The translations under genes and the position numbers were made by a program. Under the pieces are notes generated by a model. That model searched no databases, was not told the origin of the DNA, and saw nothing but the letters and a program-made list of their open reading frames with translations. A stretch of 64,000 nt of DNA from Perlabentimonas sp041656735. GTDB taxonomy: Bacteria > Bacteroidota > Bacteroidia > Bacteroidales > Tenuifilaceae. Positions within the stretch are counted from its first letter, which is position 1. Each line of letters opens with the position of its first letter. Below, piece after piece: positions 8,568 through 17,159 of this stretch. Where the stretch lies: assembly GCA_041656735.1 (NCBI GenBank), contig JBBACY010000012.1, positions 1 through 64,000 of the forward strand. Direction: 5' to 3'.

Positions 8568-10103
8568 ATGAGAAGCAAATGGTTTGTAATATCTGCAATC
8601 TTCGGAATTTTAAGTTTTGTATTATCAACACTGAGCATCGAATTTAAAATTGAGACTACTACCATTACCTTAACTTGGTCAGTAATCTTTCCAATTATTG
8701 TAAGCCTAGCTTACGGTATGCGCGGGGCTATTGTTTCGGCTATTTTTGGTGCTATGTGGATTCCCATTATATTATGGCCCGAAAATGGGTGGGGCCTTAT
8801 TCCAAACATTATAGCTTACGGACTTTTCTACTTACTAATAGGATTTAATAGCGAAAACTCTAATAATAACGGCTCTAGGTTGCGAAAAACAGTTTTCTCA
8901 ACGATAATTTTTGTTCTGTTATACCTGTTTTTATATCTTTTTGTGTTTAGATGGACACTCAACTATACGGGCGAGCATATTTCATATAAAACGGTTCTTA
9001 CTATTCTTACCAAAAACGTTATTATTTTTATAATTGTTTTAATATTTGGCGAATCTCTATTACGAACCAACAATTTACGTAAATTATTACAGTTAGAAAC
9101 AAACATATATAGAAAGAACAATTGTAAACTTATTGTATATAGCTTACTCACTTCGGTTTTCATTTGGGGTGCCTTTACCCTGCTATACCAATTATTTAAT
9201 CCAATAGGAACAGAAAAAGAGTATACCGGGTTGTTATTTATAGTTCTGTTTTTTAGCTCGGGTATTATCTCAAGATGGTTAATATTTGCCTCGGAAACGC
9301 AGATAAAAGCAGAACTCGGACTCATAGAATTTAAGGACCATCTGGAGGATCTTGTTAAAATACGGACAAGAGAACTTGAGGAAACGATTAAGAAATTAAC
9401 GGCTACTAAGGCGTCATTAATTCAAGCTGATAAAATGGCATCGTTAGGCACGTTAACATCGGGTATAGCTCACGAAATAAATAATCCGCTAAACTTTATA
9501 ATGGGTGCTTACGACGGCCTAGCTAACTATTTTAAAAAACACGGTAGCCTAGAGGCAGATAAAACAGAACTTTTAGTTAGTAGTATGAATATTGGCATTG
9601 AGCGAATATCTAATATAGTGCATGGATTGGATCAATTTAGCCGCTATAATGAAAATATGGATGAAGATTGCGAGATTCATTCTATTTTAGAGAACTGTTT
9701 TGTTATACTTAATAATAAAACAAAGCACAGGATTAGTATTGAAAAGAATTATGCACAAGAAACAATACACATAAAGGGAAACGTGGGGAAACTCCATCAA
9801 ACTTTTTTTAATGTGCTAACAAATTCAATACAATCTATAAATGCCAAGGGGAGGATTGTTGTGGCAACCAAAGTCGAGGGGATTAATGTAATTATCGAAA
9901 TTACAGATACTGGAGGTGGAATTGAAAAGAAGTATCTTGAACAATTAACCAACCCTTTCTTTACAACAAAACCACCTGGTGAAGGTACGGGTTTAGGCCT
10001 TTCGATAACCTATTCAATTATTACAGAGCACAAAGGTACCATTGAATTTAAATCGGAATTAGGAGTAGGAACCACAGTTACTATAAGATTGCCATATAAC
10101 TAA
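8568..10103 (+). CDS. membrane sensor histidine kinase
   Basis: The 511-residue protein has about seven predicted membrane helices within residues 5-240, a short coiled coil (about 255-290), a HisKA-like dimerisation domain with the phospho-accepting His302 in GIAHEINNPLNFIMG, and a HATPase domain with the N box, DTGGGIEKKYLEQL and GTGLGLSITYSII. The H-box type matches kinases of the NtrB/PAS-less group. The membrane part resembles integral sensor domains with little periplasmic sequence, so the signal could be in the membrane. The downstream response regulator starts 12 nt after the stop and is its probable partner. Confidence 0.9.
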   Translation: MRSKWFVISAIFGILSFVLSTLSIEFKIETTTITLTWSVIFPIIVSLAYGMRGAIVSAIFGAMWIPIILWPENGWGLIPNIIAYGLFYLLIGFNSENSNNNGSRLRKTVFSTIIFVLLYLFLYLFVFRWTLNYTGEHISYKTVLTILTKNVIIFIIVLIFGESLLRTNNLRKLLQLETNIYRKNNCKLIVYSLLTSVFIWGAFTLLYQLFNPIGTEKEYTGLLFIVLFFSSGIISRWLIFASETQIKAELGLIEFKDHLEDLVKIRTRELEETIKKLTATKASLIQADKMASLGTLTSGIAHEINNPLNFIMGAYDGLANYFKKHGSLEADKTELLVSSMNIGIERISNIVHGLDQFSRYNENMDEDCEIHSILENCFVILNNKTKHRISIEKNYAQETIHIKGNVGKLHQTFFNVLTNSIQSINAKGRIVVATKVEGINVIIEITDTGGGIEKKYLEQLTNPFFTTKPPGEGTGLGLSITYSIITEHKGTIEFKSELGVGTTVTIRLPYN

Positions 10104-10115
10104 AAAACAGAGAAA

Positions 10116-10481
10116 ATGGAGAACAAAATCAAAATACTATACGTTGATGATGAGTCAATTAACCTAAAACTTTTTGATATAAACTTCAACGAAAATTACA
10201 GTGTTTTTATTGCTGATAATGGTTTCACTGGGCTTGAAATACTTGAAAACAATACAAATATTTCAGTGGTAATAAGCGATATGAAAATGCCAAAGATGGA
10301 TGGTTTGGAGTTTATTAGACAAGCAAGAGATAAATTTCCTCAAAAACGCTTCTATATGATAACAGGTTTTGATTTAACCGAAGAAATTAGGGAGGCATTA
10401 GATGAAGGGCTAATTATAAAATGTTTTAGGAAACCTTACAATAAAAATGAGATTGAACAAGCCATTAAAGAAGTAATTTAA
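10116..10481 (+). CDS. single-domain response regulator
   Basis: The 121-residue protein is a stand-alone receiver domain: acidic pair Asp11-Asp12 (YVDDES), phospho-acceptor Asp55 (ISDMKMPKMDG), Thr83 (MITGF) and Lys106 (CFRKPY). There is no output domain, so it probably signals by protein contact or passes phosphate onward, as in CheY/Spo0F-like relays. It lies 12 nt after the histidine kinase, which argues for a cognate pair in one operon. The 148 nt after it carry a dispersed repeat near 10558-10597. Confidence 0.92.
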   Translation: MENKIKILYVDDESINLKLFDINFNENYSVFIADNGFTGLEILENNTNISVVISDMKMPKMDGLEFIRQARDKFPQKRFYMITGFDLTEEIREALDEGLIIKCFRKPYNKNEIEQAIKEVI

Positions 10482-10557
10482 TGTAATAAAAAACTATTGT
10501 CGGCACCCTTAAAAACTAATCAATATAGTAGATTTAATGTAGTATAGTTAAGTTTGT

Positions 10558-10597
10558 CGGCTTCGACTTTGCTCATACTGACCGTTACCCTGAACAT
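10558..10597. repeat. dispersed intergenic repeat, GACCGTTACCCTGAAC family
   Basis: The segment reading GGCTTCGACTTTGCTCATACT followed by GACCGTTACCCTGAAC is a partial copy of the element seen complete at 33497-33537 and in degraded form near 47751-47850. It is an intergenic palindromic repeat with no coding content. Confidence 0.5.
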
Positions 10598-10629
10598 TCT
10601 AAGATAAAACCAAACAAAACCTTGCTCCA

Positions 10630-11268
10630 ATGAAAAAGTGGCTAAAAGCACTAAATATTGTTGTAATAATTGCTCTTATAAAAATTGTTCAGAGCTGTAT
10701 ATTATTCCCAAATTGTGAATGTAGCGATGAGGTTTTTTACTATTCAATAAATTCTATTGAAATTACCAACATCGATAACTCTCAAACCTACCCTCAATTC
10801 ACTGAAGAGGATGAAATGCACAAGGCAGCTGTGGCTTTTAACGTGCTTATTTCGGACACTACACTTACAGAAAACTACGCCTACAATAAGCCCCTGCAAT
10901 CAAGCATAGGTTTTTCAACAGCGCAGGCGTGGTCGTGTGATTGTTCAATGAATTACATACCCGAACCAACTATTCATAGTTTCAACATTTATACAAATTT
11001 TGATATTAACGATATCATTAAGGCAGGAGACGATGTTTCGAATCTTTTTTTAGCTTTTGATCGCAACTGGTCAAATGGAGATCTTTACTACGAACTTAAC
11101 GAAATAATTAACCTGGCGAACATAACCGCCAGCGAAATTCCCGGCATTTTACTCAGAATATTCTTAAAAATTCCGGTTGATAACAGTAAAGCCGAATTTA
11201 CCATAGACATTACCCTATCAAACGGCACTAAAATTTCACAAACCACAAATACCATAAGTATTGTTTAA
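10630..11268 (+). CDS. putative lipoprotein of unknown function
   Basis: The 212-residue protein starts with a lipoprotein signal: basic MKKWLK, a hydrophobic stretch, then a lipobox-like VQSC with the acylated Cys at residue 23. The mature part has further cysteines (CECSD, and CDCSMNY near residue 100) and is predicted mostly beta. It resembles the DUF5034 lipoproteins of Bacteroidota, but I recognise that only weakly. The next gene starts 16 nt downstream and encodes an envelope protein, so the two likely form an operon for an outer-membrane-associated pair. Confidence 0.6.
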   Translation: MKKWLKALNIVVIIALIKIVQSCILFPNCECSDEVFYYSINSIEITNIDNSQTYPQFTEEDEMHKAAVAFNVLISDTTLTENYAYNKPLQSSIGFSTAQAWSCDCSMNYIPEPTIHSFNIYTNFDINDIIKAGDDVSNLFLAFDRNWSNGDLYYELNEIINLANITASEIPGILLRIFLKIPVDNSKAEFTIDITLSNGTKISQTTNTISIV

Positions 11269-11284
11269 TTACAATAATGCTTCT

Positions 11285-12133
11285 ATGCCCAAAACAACCA
11301 CCCTACTTCTACTTACCCTGTTAATAAGTACAATAGCACTCTCACAAAACAATAGCAACAGCCAAATTGGCATTGGTATGGGACTGCAAGGTAAATCGTG
11401 CGAGCGCATACCCAACAGTACCAATCTCGATTTTTTAAACTATTTAGATACCGATGGGTTTATTGGAAATTACGCCTACATAGTACTTAACGGGAACTTT
11501 AAAATTAAGCAGCAATCGTACTTAAACCTTGTTGTTGGATTGTACTCCGATCTGCTACCCACAAAGCTAAACGTTTCGTTCTCGCACATACCTTGGAATA
11601 TTTTTGGATTTGGTGTTAGTTTTTTAGGCTACCCCGAGTATATTAATGAAATAACACAATTCCATTGGGATAATGATGAAGGGATGTTTGGCAGTACCGA
11701 CTCGAACTACTGGCAAAAAAGGAACTACAACGTAGGATTCGCTTTAGGACCCGAAATTAAGTATAACCTAAACGGCCTAACCATTGACCTTAGGGTTCAC
11801 GCTGGCTTTAGGTGGGTAAATAATTTCGAAACGCGCATTGCACAAAAAGAGATAGATGGGAACTATCGAAGAGTTTACGACTACCGAGTAAAGCGAAATT
11901 TTAATCCATATATCTTTCCCGAATTTGAACTGAGATATAGGTTATTTTCCATTTTTAATTCGAAAGTTGGGCTAAAACTTAGAGCCGCATGCGAACTATC
12001 CAATCGTACCCTTAACTATACTCGCACAACTTACGAATGGACAGCCCAAAACAAGGAAGATATCGAGATTAATCTAGCTAAACATAAGTACAGTACACTT
12101 GAACTCGACCTAGGATTTTTTTATGAATGGTAA
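11285..12133 (+). CDS. secreted/outer-membrane protein of unknown function
   Basis: The 282-residue protein begins with a signal peptide (PKTTTLLLLTLLISTIALSQ). The mature sequence alternates short beta strands with aromatic residues at strand ends and finishes with a hydrophobic strand ending in Phe-Phe-Tyr-Glu-Trp, in line with an outer-membrane beta-barrel. I chose the ATG at 11285 rather than the one at 11261, because the latter would put eight polar residues before the signal and overlap the upstream lipoprotein gene. No family name can be given. Confidence 0.65.
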   Translation: MPKTTTLLLLTLLISTIALSQNNSNSQIGIGMGLQGKSCERIPNSTNLDFLNYLDTDGFIGNYAYIVLNGNFKIKQQSYLNLVVGLYSDLLPTKLNVSFSHIPWNIFGFGVSFLGYPEYINEITQFHWDNDEGMFGSTDSNYWQKRNYNVGFALGPEIKYNLNGLTIDLRVHAGFRWVNNFETRIAQKEIDGNYRRVYDYRVKRNFNPYIFPEFELRYRLFSIFNSKVGLKLRAACELSNRTLNYTRTTYEWTAQNKEDIEINLAKHKYSTLELDLGFFYEW

Positions 12134-12236
12134 AATGCTATTATACCTTTTAATTTTTTTAAGAATCAAATTGAACAATTTTGAAATAACTGCATTAGTA
12201 CCCTAAAGAAGTAAATAACTTAACAATACTAACACA

Positions 12237-12785
12237 ATGAAGATATATACTAAAACCGGAGATAAGGGCACCACTTCGCTTATTGGGGGCAAAAGAGTTC
12301 CCAAAAATCACCCTCGCATAGAAGCTTATGGCACTGTTGATGAACTAATGGCTTTTGTAGCCCTTTTACGCGACCAAGAAATGTCAAGTGAGTGGAAAGA
12401 TGTGCTGGCCGAAATACTGGACAGATTGATGTCCTGCGCATCTATTCTGGCTGCTGATTGTGATGACTGTAAGGTTAAGATTCCGCAAATACCATATACC
12501 GATATTGAATTCTTAGAACAGAAGATTGACTATATGGATAGTAAGTTAGAACCGCTTAACTCGTTTGTGCTACCTGGAGGGCACCAAACCGTATCGCTTT
12601 GCCATGTTGCACGCACAATTTGCCGACGAGCCGAACGTTTAGCTATTAAAGTTGATGAAGGGTCGCCACTACCCGAAAATTTGATAAAATATATCAACAG
12701 GCTGAGCGATTTTTTCTTTACTTTCTCCCGTTTATTGGCAAAAGATTTAAAAATTAAACAAATTTCATGGATAGCGAGAGTTTGA
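12237..12785 (+). CDS. PduO-type cob(I)alamin adenosyltransferase
   Basis: The 182-residue protein has the hallmark N-terminus IYTKTGDKGTTSLIGGKRV, the RIEAYGTVDELM stretch and the ARTICRRAERLA helix with the ATP/cobalamin-contacting Arg-Arg-x-Glu. It transfers adenosyl from ATP to cob(I)alamin, giving coenzyme B12 (EC 2.5.1.17). The trimeric PduO family is unrelated to the CobO/BtuR protein encoded at 48494-49012, so the organism carries two non-homologous routes for the same step. It appears monocistronic. Confidence 0.93.
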   Translation: MKIYTKTGDKGTTSLIGGKRVPKNHPRIEAYGTVDELMAFVALLRDQEMSSEWKDVLAEILDRLMSCASILAADCDDCKVKIPQIPYTDIEFLEQKIDYMDSKLEPLNSFVLPGGHQTVSLCHVARTICRRAERLAIKVDEGSPLPENLIKYINRLSDFFFTFSRLLAKDLKIKQISWIARV

Positions 12786-12860
12786 TTTAGTTTTTTTATA
12801 TATTTGCATTAAAGCAAAAATGCTTAACAGTTTGACAATCAATTAATTAAATATTTACAT

Positions 12861-13082
12861 ATGTATTGGACACTTGAATTAGCATCCAAACTTGAGGATG
12901 CTCCATGGCCTGCAACAAAGGATGAGCTTATTGACTTTGGTATAAGATCAGGAGCCCCACTGGAGGTAATAGAGAACCTTCAAGAGTTAGAAGATGAGGG
13001 AGACATATACGAAAGTATTGAGGATATTTGGCCAGATTATCCCACAAAGGAAGACTTCTTTTTTAACGAAGATGAGTATTAA
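12861..13082 (+). CDS. small DUF2795 protein
   Basis: The 73-residue acidic protein starts MYWTLELASKLEDAPWPATK and continues with the LIDFGIRSGAP and VIENLQELED helices, matching the DUF2795 family. It has no signal or membrane segment. The family is widespread and conserved in Bacteroidota, with no known function. A TATATTTG box at 12799-12806 fits the -7 consensus, but a well-spaced -33 element is not clear. Confidence 0.82.
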   Translation: MYWTLELASKLEDAPWPATKDELIDFGIRSGAPLEVIENLQELEDEGDIYESIEDIWPDYPTKEDFFFNEDEY

Positions 13083-13083
13083 T

Positions 13084-14826
13084 TTACTCTAACTTTCTAA
13101 CAACCTTAGAATTTCCTGCCTTTTCCAACGAAATGGCAGGATTTATTTTTTTATTTATCTTTTTATCTATTTTAGCACTACCCTGAACCGAGTAAGGTAT
13201 CTCATTAAGCGAAAAAGCTGGTTGAGTTTTCAAGTCCCTATAGCTATTCGCCCTTTGTTCAATGGGTTCATAGAACAATAAATTCAAATTTTCGGGTATT
13301 ATACTCTGAGGTGATTTTGGTCTCTTACTGTTATGCCACACAAAGCCACTGATCATAACATCCTGTAATTCAACCTTCTCAACAGGAAAGAGTGTTGCAA
13401 CGGGTTTATCTCTAAACATTATATTGGCAACCTGATTATTTCGAATGCCTATAGAAAGGCTACTACTAACGGCCTTGTTTACGCCAACAATTTCTCCCTT
13501 ATCGCGAATAAAGTACACCGTTTCGCCATTGCCCTTAATATCAAGCCTAGATAGTACTCCTTTAATAAAGAACCCTGTCATTTCGCGCCCCTTAATTTGG
13601 TTAAATCGGGTGGAATCTTCTTGCGATGCAACGAACGAGGAGCCTTTAAAATTCATTTGCGAAATATTCTGGTTTTTAAACTGAATATTCACATCGTCGG
13701 CAGAAAGTTGATTGCTCTCGTTCCAAAGAATGGGCTCGCGGTGCATATACATAATTGAGTCAACGCTATGGTACACCATTGAATCGCAAACTCCTTGCAT
13801 ATCGTTTCGAAAGAATTGAACATTACCAACACCAGTGAGTAGGTTGTATTGTGTTGAATCGGCTTTTAAAGAGTCTTTTACTGTCAAACCGCTTAGCTTG
13901 TCGGCACGCAGATACAATGTGTCGCTCTGTTGTGTAAAGACGGCTAAGGGGCTTTCGGTAACCTGTGTATATTCTGTTTTTTGATTAAAATATAGGTTAT
14001 TACCGTAAATAGTAATCTTTTTTGTAGTATCAATTACGCATCCGTTGTCAATAACCTTTGCCTCGCCTGTATTTGAATCGTAAAAAATATTGTTTCCGAA
14101 AACTTTCTGCTCTCCGTTATCAATAAAAGCCTCGTTATGAAATTCAGAGTTTTGCGTTTCCCTATTGTACTGACCTAGTTGGCAAAATAGGTAGCTGCTA
14201 TCGTTATAAATTCGGGTTGGACCATAAAACTTAATCAGTTCTTGTGTATTGTAGTACTCAAGTGAGTCGGTGTTCAGCAGGATAGATGTATCGCAATAGG
14301 CTACGTTACCTCCAAACCGAATAACCTTTTCTTTTGAGAAGAATGTCCCCCTAAGGCTTGAAAAACGGGCAGAATCTGAAGAAGTGATGATTCCACCACC
14401 GAAAAAATTTGCCGTATTCGTTATGGTTTCAAAGTCTAGAAACCGTGTAACAAGCGTAACATCCTCATCAACTAATCGTACAATTTTTCCTCTAACCCTA
14501 CCACTCTTTGTTTCACCATTAAAAATAAGAGTATCGCCGTAAAGGGTACCCGTTTTCTGAAAAACCTTAACGTTACTAAATGCATCAAATCTATTCTGAC
14601 CAACATAATCGTAAAGGCTATCACAGTGAATAGTTGTTTCGTCGTGGCTTATCACCACGCTGCCTAGCAGTCGCCTAACACTTAAACCATTAACGTGTAA
14701 GCTACGCATATTATCGGCGCGCTCAATTACAATCTCCCTCTTAGCCTGAGCAAAAGCATTGCCTAAAGGAAATTGCAGTAAGGACAAGAAGAATAGTAAG
14801 ACAGCAATTTTACGGATAATGGCCAT
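13084..14826 (-). CDS. OstA/LptA-like outer-membrane biogenesis protein
   Basis: The 580-residue protein has a signal peptide (cleavage near FAQA, residues 24-27). It then has repeated beta-strand units of the OstA/LptA/LptD-N type: VVISHDETTIHCDSLYDY and similar 'x-D-S-x-x-Y' repeats. OstA-like domains form a beta-jellyroll groove that carries lipopolysaccharide across the periplasm. The protein is longer than E. coli LptA (185 aa) and lacks the LptD barrel, as in a Bacteroidota-specific family. It is last in a minus-strand series with three SurA-like genes, which supports a role in outer-membrane assembly. Confidence 0.8.
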   Translation of the reverse strand: MAIIRKIAVLLFFLSLLQFPLGNAFAQAKREIVIERADNMRSLHVNGLSVRRLLGSVVISHDETTIHCDSLYDYVGQNRFDAFSNVKVFQKTGTLYGDTLIFNGETKSGRVRGKIVRLVDEDVTLVTRFLDFETITNTANFFGGGIITSSDSARFSSLRGTFFSKEKVIRFGGNVAYCDTSILLNTDSLEYYNTQELIKFYGPTRIYNDSSYLFCQLGQYNRETQNSEFHNEAFIDNGEQKVFGNNIFYDSNTGEAKVIDNGCVIDTTKKITIYGNNLYFNQKTEYTQVTESPLAVFTQQSDTLYLRADKLSGLTVKDSLKADSTQYNLLTGVGNVQFFRNDMQGVCDSMVYHSVDSIMYMHREPILWNESNQLSADDVNIQFKNQNISQMNFKGSSFVASQEDSTRFNQIKGREMTGFFIKGVLSRLDIKGNGETVYFIRDKGEIVGVNKAVSSSLSIGIRNNQVANIMFRDKPVATLFPVEKVELQDVMISGFVWHNSKRPKSPQSIIPENLNLLFYEPIEQRANSYRDLKTQPAFSLNEIPYSVQGSAKIDKKINKKINPAISLEKAGNSKVVRKLE

Positions 14827-14843
14827 TTTAAGGGAGTTTCAAA

Positions 14844-16202
14844 TTACTTTACCCATCCCTCCATTTCAAATGAGCAATTAAGGTACGAGGGGTCTATGCG
14901 AACATAAGTTGCTTTCACCTTCGACTTAACCCAATCGAGAAACACTTCTTGCTGTCTCTGAGATTTAGTCATCATCTGAACTATCGCATAATCGTCTTCA
15001 AGGTTTGCCTTATGCTGGGGAACTATGCGAGTTACCATTACAATTTTATAAACCACTTTAGCGTGCTCATTACGCGATTCAAAAGGAGCGCTAACCTCTA
15101 GAGGTTTTAAATTGCGAATAACGTAGTAGTCGGCTGGGGCAAAGTGCTCACGCTCAAAGAGCGATGTGTTGGTTTGTCCATTAATTAGCAAACCTCCGCT
15201 TAAGCGAGTTTTTGTGTCTTCGGAAAAACGTTGCGCTGCACGTACAAAAGTAATCGAATCATTTTTAATTAGCGATGCAATACTGTCGAGTTTACTCTGA
15301 GTTTTGGCTAGCTGATCTGGCGTGTACTCTGGTGTTACAAGTATATGCCTAACGTTAACCTCGTCGCCCCTATGCTCAATCATTTGAATAATATGAAACC
15401 CGAACTCCGATTCAACAATCTGGCTTACCTGTCCATCTTTGAGGCTAAATGCCACATCGGAAAACGATTTCACCAACCCTTCGCGAGGCATAAACCCCAT
15501 TTCGCCACCGCGCGATGCCGAAGCTCTATCTTCGGAATAGGCAACCGCAAGGGTTGCAAACCGTTCACCCTTTAGTATTCGCTCACGAATACCGAGTAGT
15601 TTTTCGCGAACCGCATAGTTGGCATCCTCACTGGCGGGTGGGTTTAAAACTATTTGACGCACCTCATACTGCTCAGGAATAGTAGGCAAACTGTCCTGTG
15701 GAATTTGACGAAAAAAGCGTTTAACTGCGGACGGGGTTACTAAAACGCTTTCAACAATTTTGCTTTGCATTTGCTGAGCCAGCAGGGCCTCCTTAATCGA
15801 AGTACGTAGGTCCACCTTTATTTGGTAAATTGTTTTGTTGAAATACTTTTCAAGTGCTGCCTCGGAGCCCACCTGGTTTACAAAGTACTTTAACCTTCTA
15901 GACAGCTCTCCATCTACGGCATTATCTGTAACCTCAATACTATCAATAGCGGCTTGGTGTAAAAGCATTTTATGAACCATAAGTTCTTCAAGTATCTTAC
16001 ACTTCATATCGCCCTCTTCGGCTGTTCCCTGCATTTTCATCCTAAGATGCTCTTGCTCAATATCCGACAAAAGAATTTTCTCGCTACCAACAACACCCAA
16101 CACCTGATCAACAACAAATTGCGATCGACCAACTGTTGACGATAAAAAGAGCAGTAAGAAGAAAGAAATGGAAAAATACGATTTCATAGGAATTTTATTC
16201 AT
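14844..16202 (-). CDS. surA: SurA-like periplasmic peptidyl-prolyl isomerase
   Basis: The 452-residue protein has a signal peptide, an N-terminal SurA helical chaperone domain (VVGSEKILLSDIEQE to about residue 160), and two parvulin domains. The first is around 178-280 (EVRQIVLNPPAS, SRGGEMGFMPREG, FGFHIIQMIEHRGDEV); the second follows (VNVRHILVTPEYT, LSGGLLING). It assists folding of outer-membrane proteins in the periplasm. It ends 17 nt before the OstA-like gene and starts 15 nt after the preceding SurA-like lipoprotein gene, so the three are likely one transcript. A later ATG (16187) would also leave a good signal peptide. Confidence 0.88.
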   Translation of the reverse strand: MNKIPMKSYFSISFFLLLFLSSTVGRSQFVVDQVLGVVGSEKILLSDIEQEHLRMKMQGTAEEGDMKCKILEELMVHKMLLHQAAIDSIEVTDNAVDGELSRRLKYFVNQVGSEAALEKYFNKTIYQIKVDLRTSIKEALLAQQMQSKIVESVLVTPSAVKRFFRQIPQDSLPTIPEQYEVRQIVLNPPASEDANYAVREKLLGIRERILKGERFATLAVAYSEDRASASRGGEMGFMPREGLVKSFSDVAFSLKDGQVSQIVESEFGFHIIQMIEHRGDEVNVRHILVTPEYTPDQLAKTQSKLDSIASLIKNDSITFVRAAQRFSEDTKTRLSGGLLINGQTNTSLFEREHFAPADYYVIRNLKPLEVSAPFESRNEHAKVVYKIVMVTRIVPQHKANLEDDYAIVQMMTKSQRQQEVFLDWVKSKVKATYVRIDPSYLNCSFEMEGWVK

Positions 16203-16217
16203 TACTTAAAAAGTATA

Positions 16218-17078
16218 TTAATCTAGAAATATTTCAAAATGGTTGTAGTTTCTTGCGTCGTTATATATGTTCGTTTCAAGATTTTGCACCAGCCGTTGTT
16301 TCCGCTTATTAAGAATGATGCTCTTAATGTTCTCGTTCTCATACTCAATAGGCGATTGGTTTCCCTTATGTATTACGTCTCGAAGGTTAACGAAGTAGGC
16401 AAAAGTCTCGTCATTCATTTCAATACTCTTATTTCGTAGGAGAAACTGCTCAGGGCTACCAACTGAGTTGGGTAATTCTTTTAGAATTTGCGAAAATGGA
16501 ATCCATTGGTCATTAAAATAATCGTATTTAATAACAAACTGGTAGGCAACATTGTCCAGGGCCTGAATATCCTCTTCTTTTGAAGATTTATAGAGTCCCT
16601 TAATTTTCTCGTAGTTCTGGTCGTCTAAGCGTACCTTAATAAACAGCGCCTTTACAATACCCTCGTTAAGAATAAAGTTTGAAGCGTTCTCATTATAAAA
16701 CTCAACTATTTCGCTTCGTGCTATAACTGTATCTAACCGTTGTCGGATATACTCTTGCTCATACTTAAAAATTAACAACGATGAACGATAATCATCTATC
16801 TGGGTTGACACATCTTTTTGTTGCTCGCTTAAGTTCTTTTCAGCTCTATTTAACATAAGCTGTTTTCGTACCCACCTATCAACGTACCCTTTTATCAATT
16901 GAAGACTATCCTCCTTCGTGAGGTTGATGGGGAAAATATCATCAAGTTCAGAGAGGTGTAATTTTTTTCCATACACATTGGCAACTACCTTACTATTGTC
17001 TGCATCGTTTCTCAAGCAACCCGCAAGTAGAGACATTGCTAAAATTATTACTACAATAGGCTTAACTAAATATTGCAT
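16218..17078 (-). CDS. SurA-N-like lipoprotein chaperone without isomerase domain
   Basis: The 286-residue protein has a lipobox LLAGC (Cys21) and then SurA/PrsA-type N-terminal chaperone sequence (VVANVYGKKLHLSELDDIFP, VDRWVRKQLMLNRAEKN). The remainder is helical with no recognisable parvulin motif (no GG-LG or FGxHII). It is therefore likely a holding chaperone anchored in a membrane, partner to the two parvulin proteins on either side. It starts 81 nt after the stop of the double-parvulin gene. Confidence 0.7.
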   Translation of the reverse strand: MQYLVKPIVVIILAMSLLAGCLRNDADNSKVVANVYGKKLHLSELDDIFPINLTKEDSLQLIKGYVDRWVRKQLMLNRAEKNLSEQQKDVSTQIDDYRSSLLIFKYEQEYIRQRLDTVIARSEIVEFYNENASNFILNEGIVKALFIKVRLDDQNYEKIKGLYKSSKEEDIQALDNVAYQFVIKYDYFNDQWIPFSQILKELPNSVGSPEQFLLRNKSIEMNDETFAYFVNLRDVIHKGNQSPIEYENENIKSIILNKRKQRLVQNLETNIYNDARNYNHFEIFLD

Positions 17079-17159
17079 CAGCTGAAAAATAAATTATAAT
17101 TGCACATTACCTTAAGTATAGAGAACGCAAAGGTTCATAAAATTATTTAAGGTGTAAAG

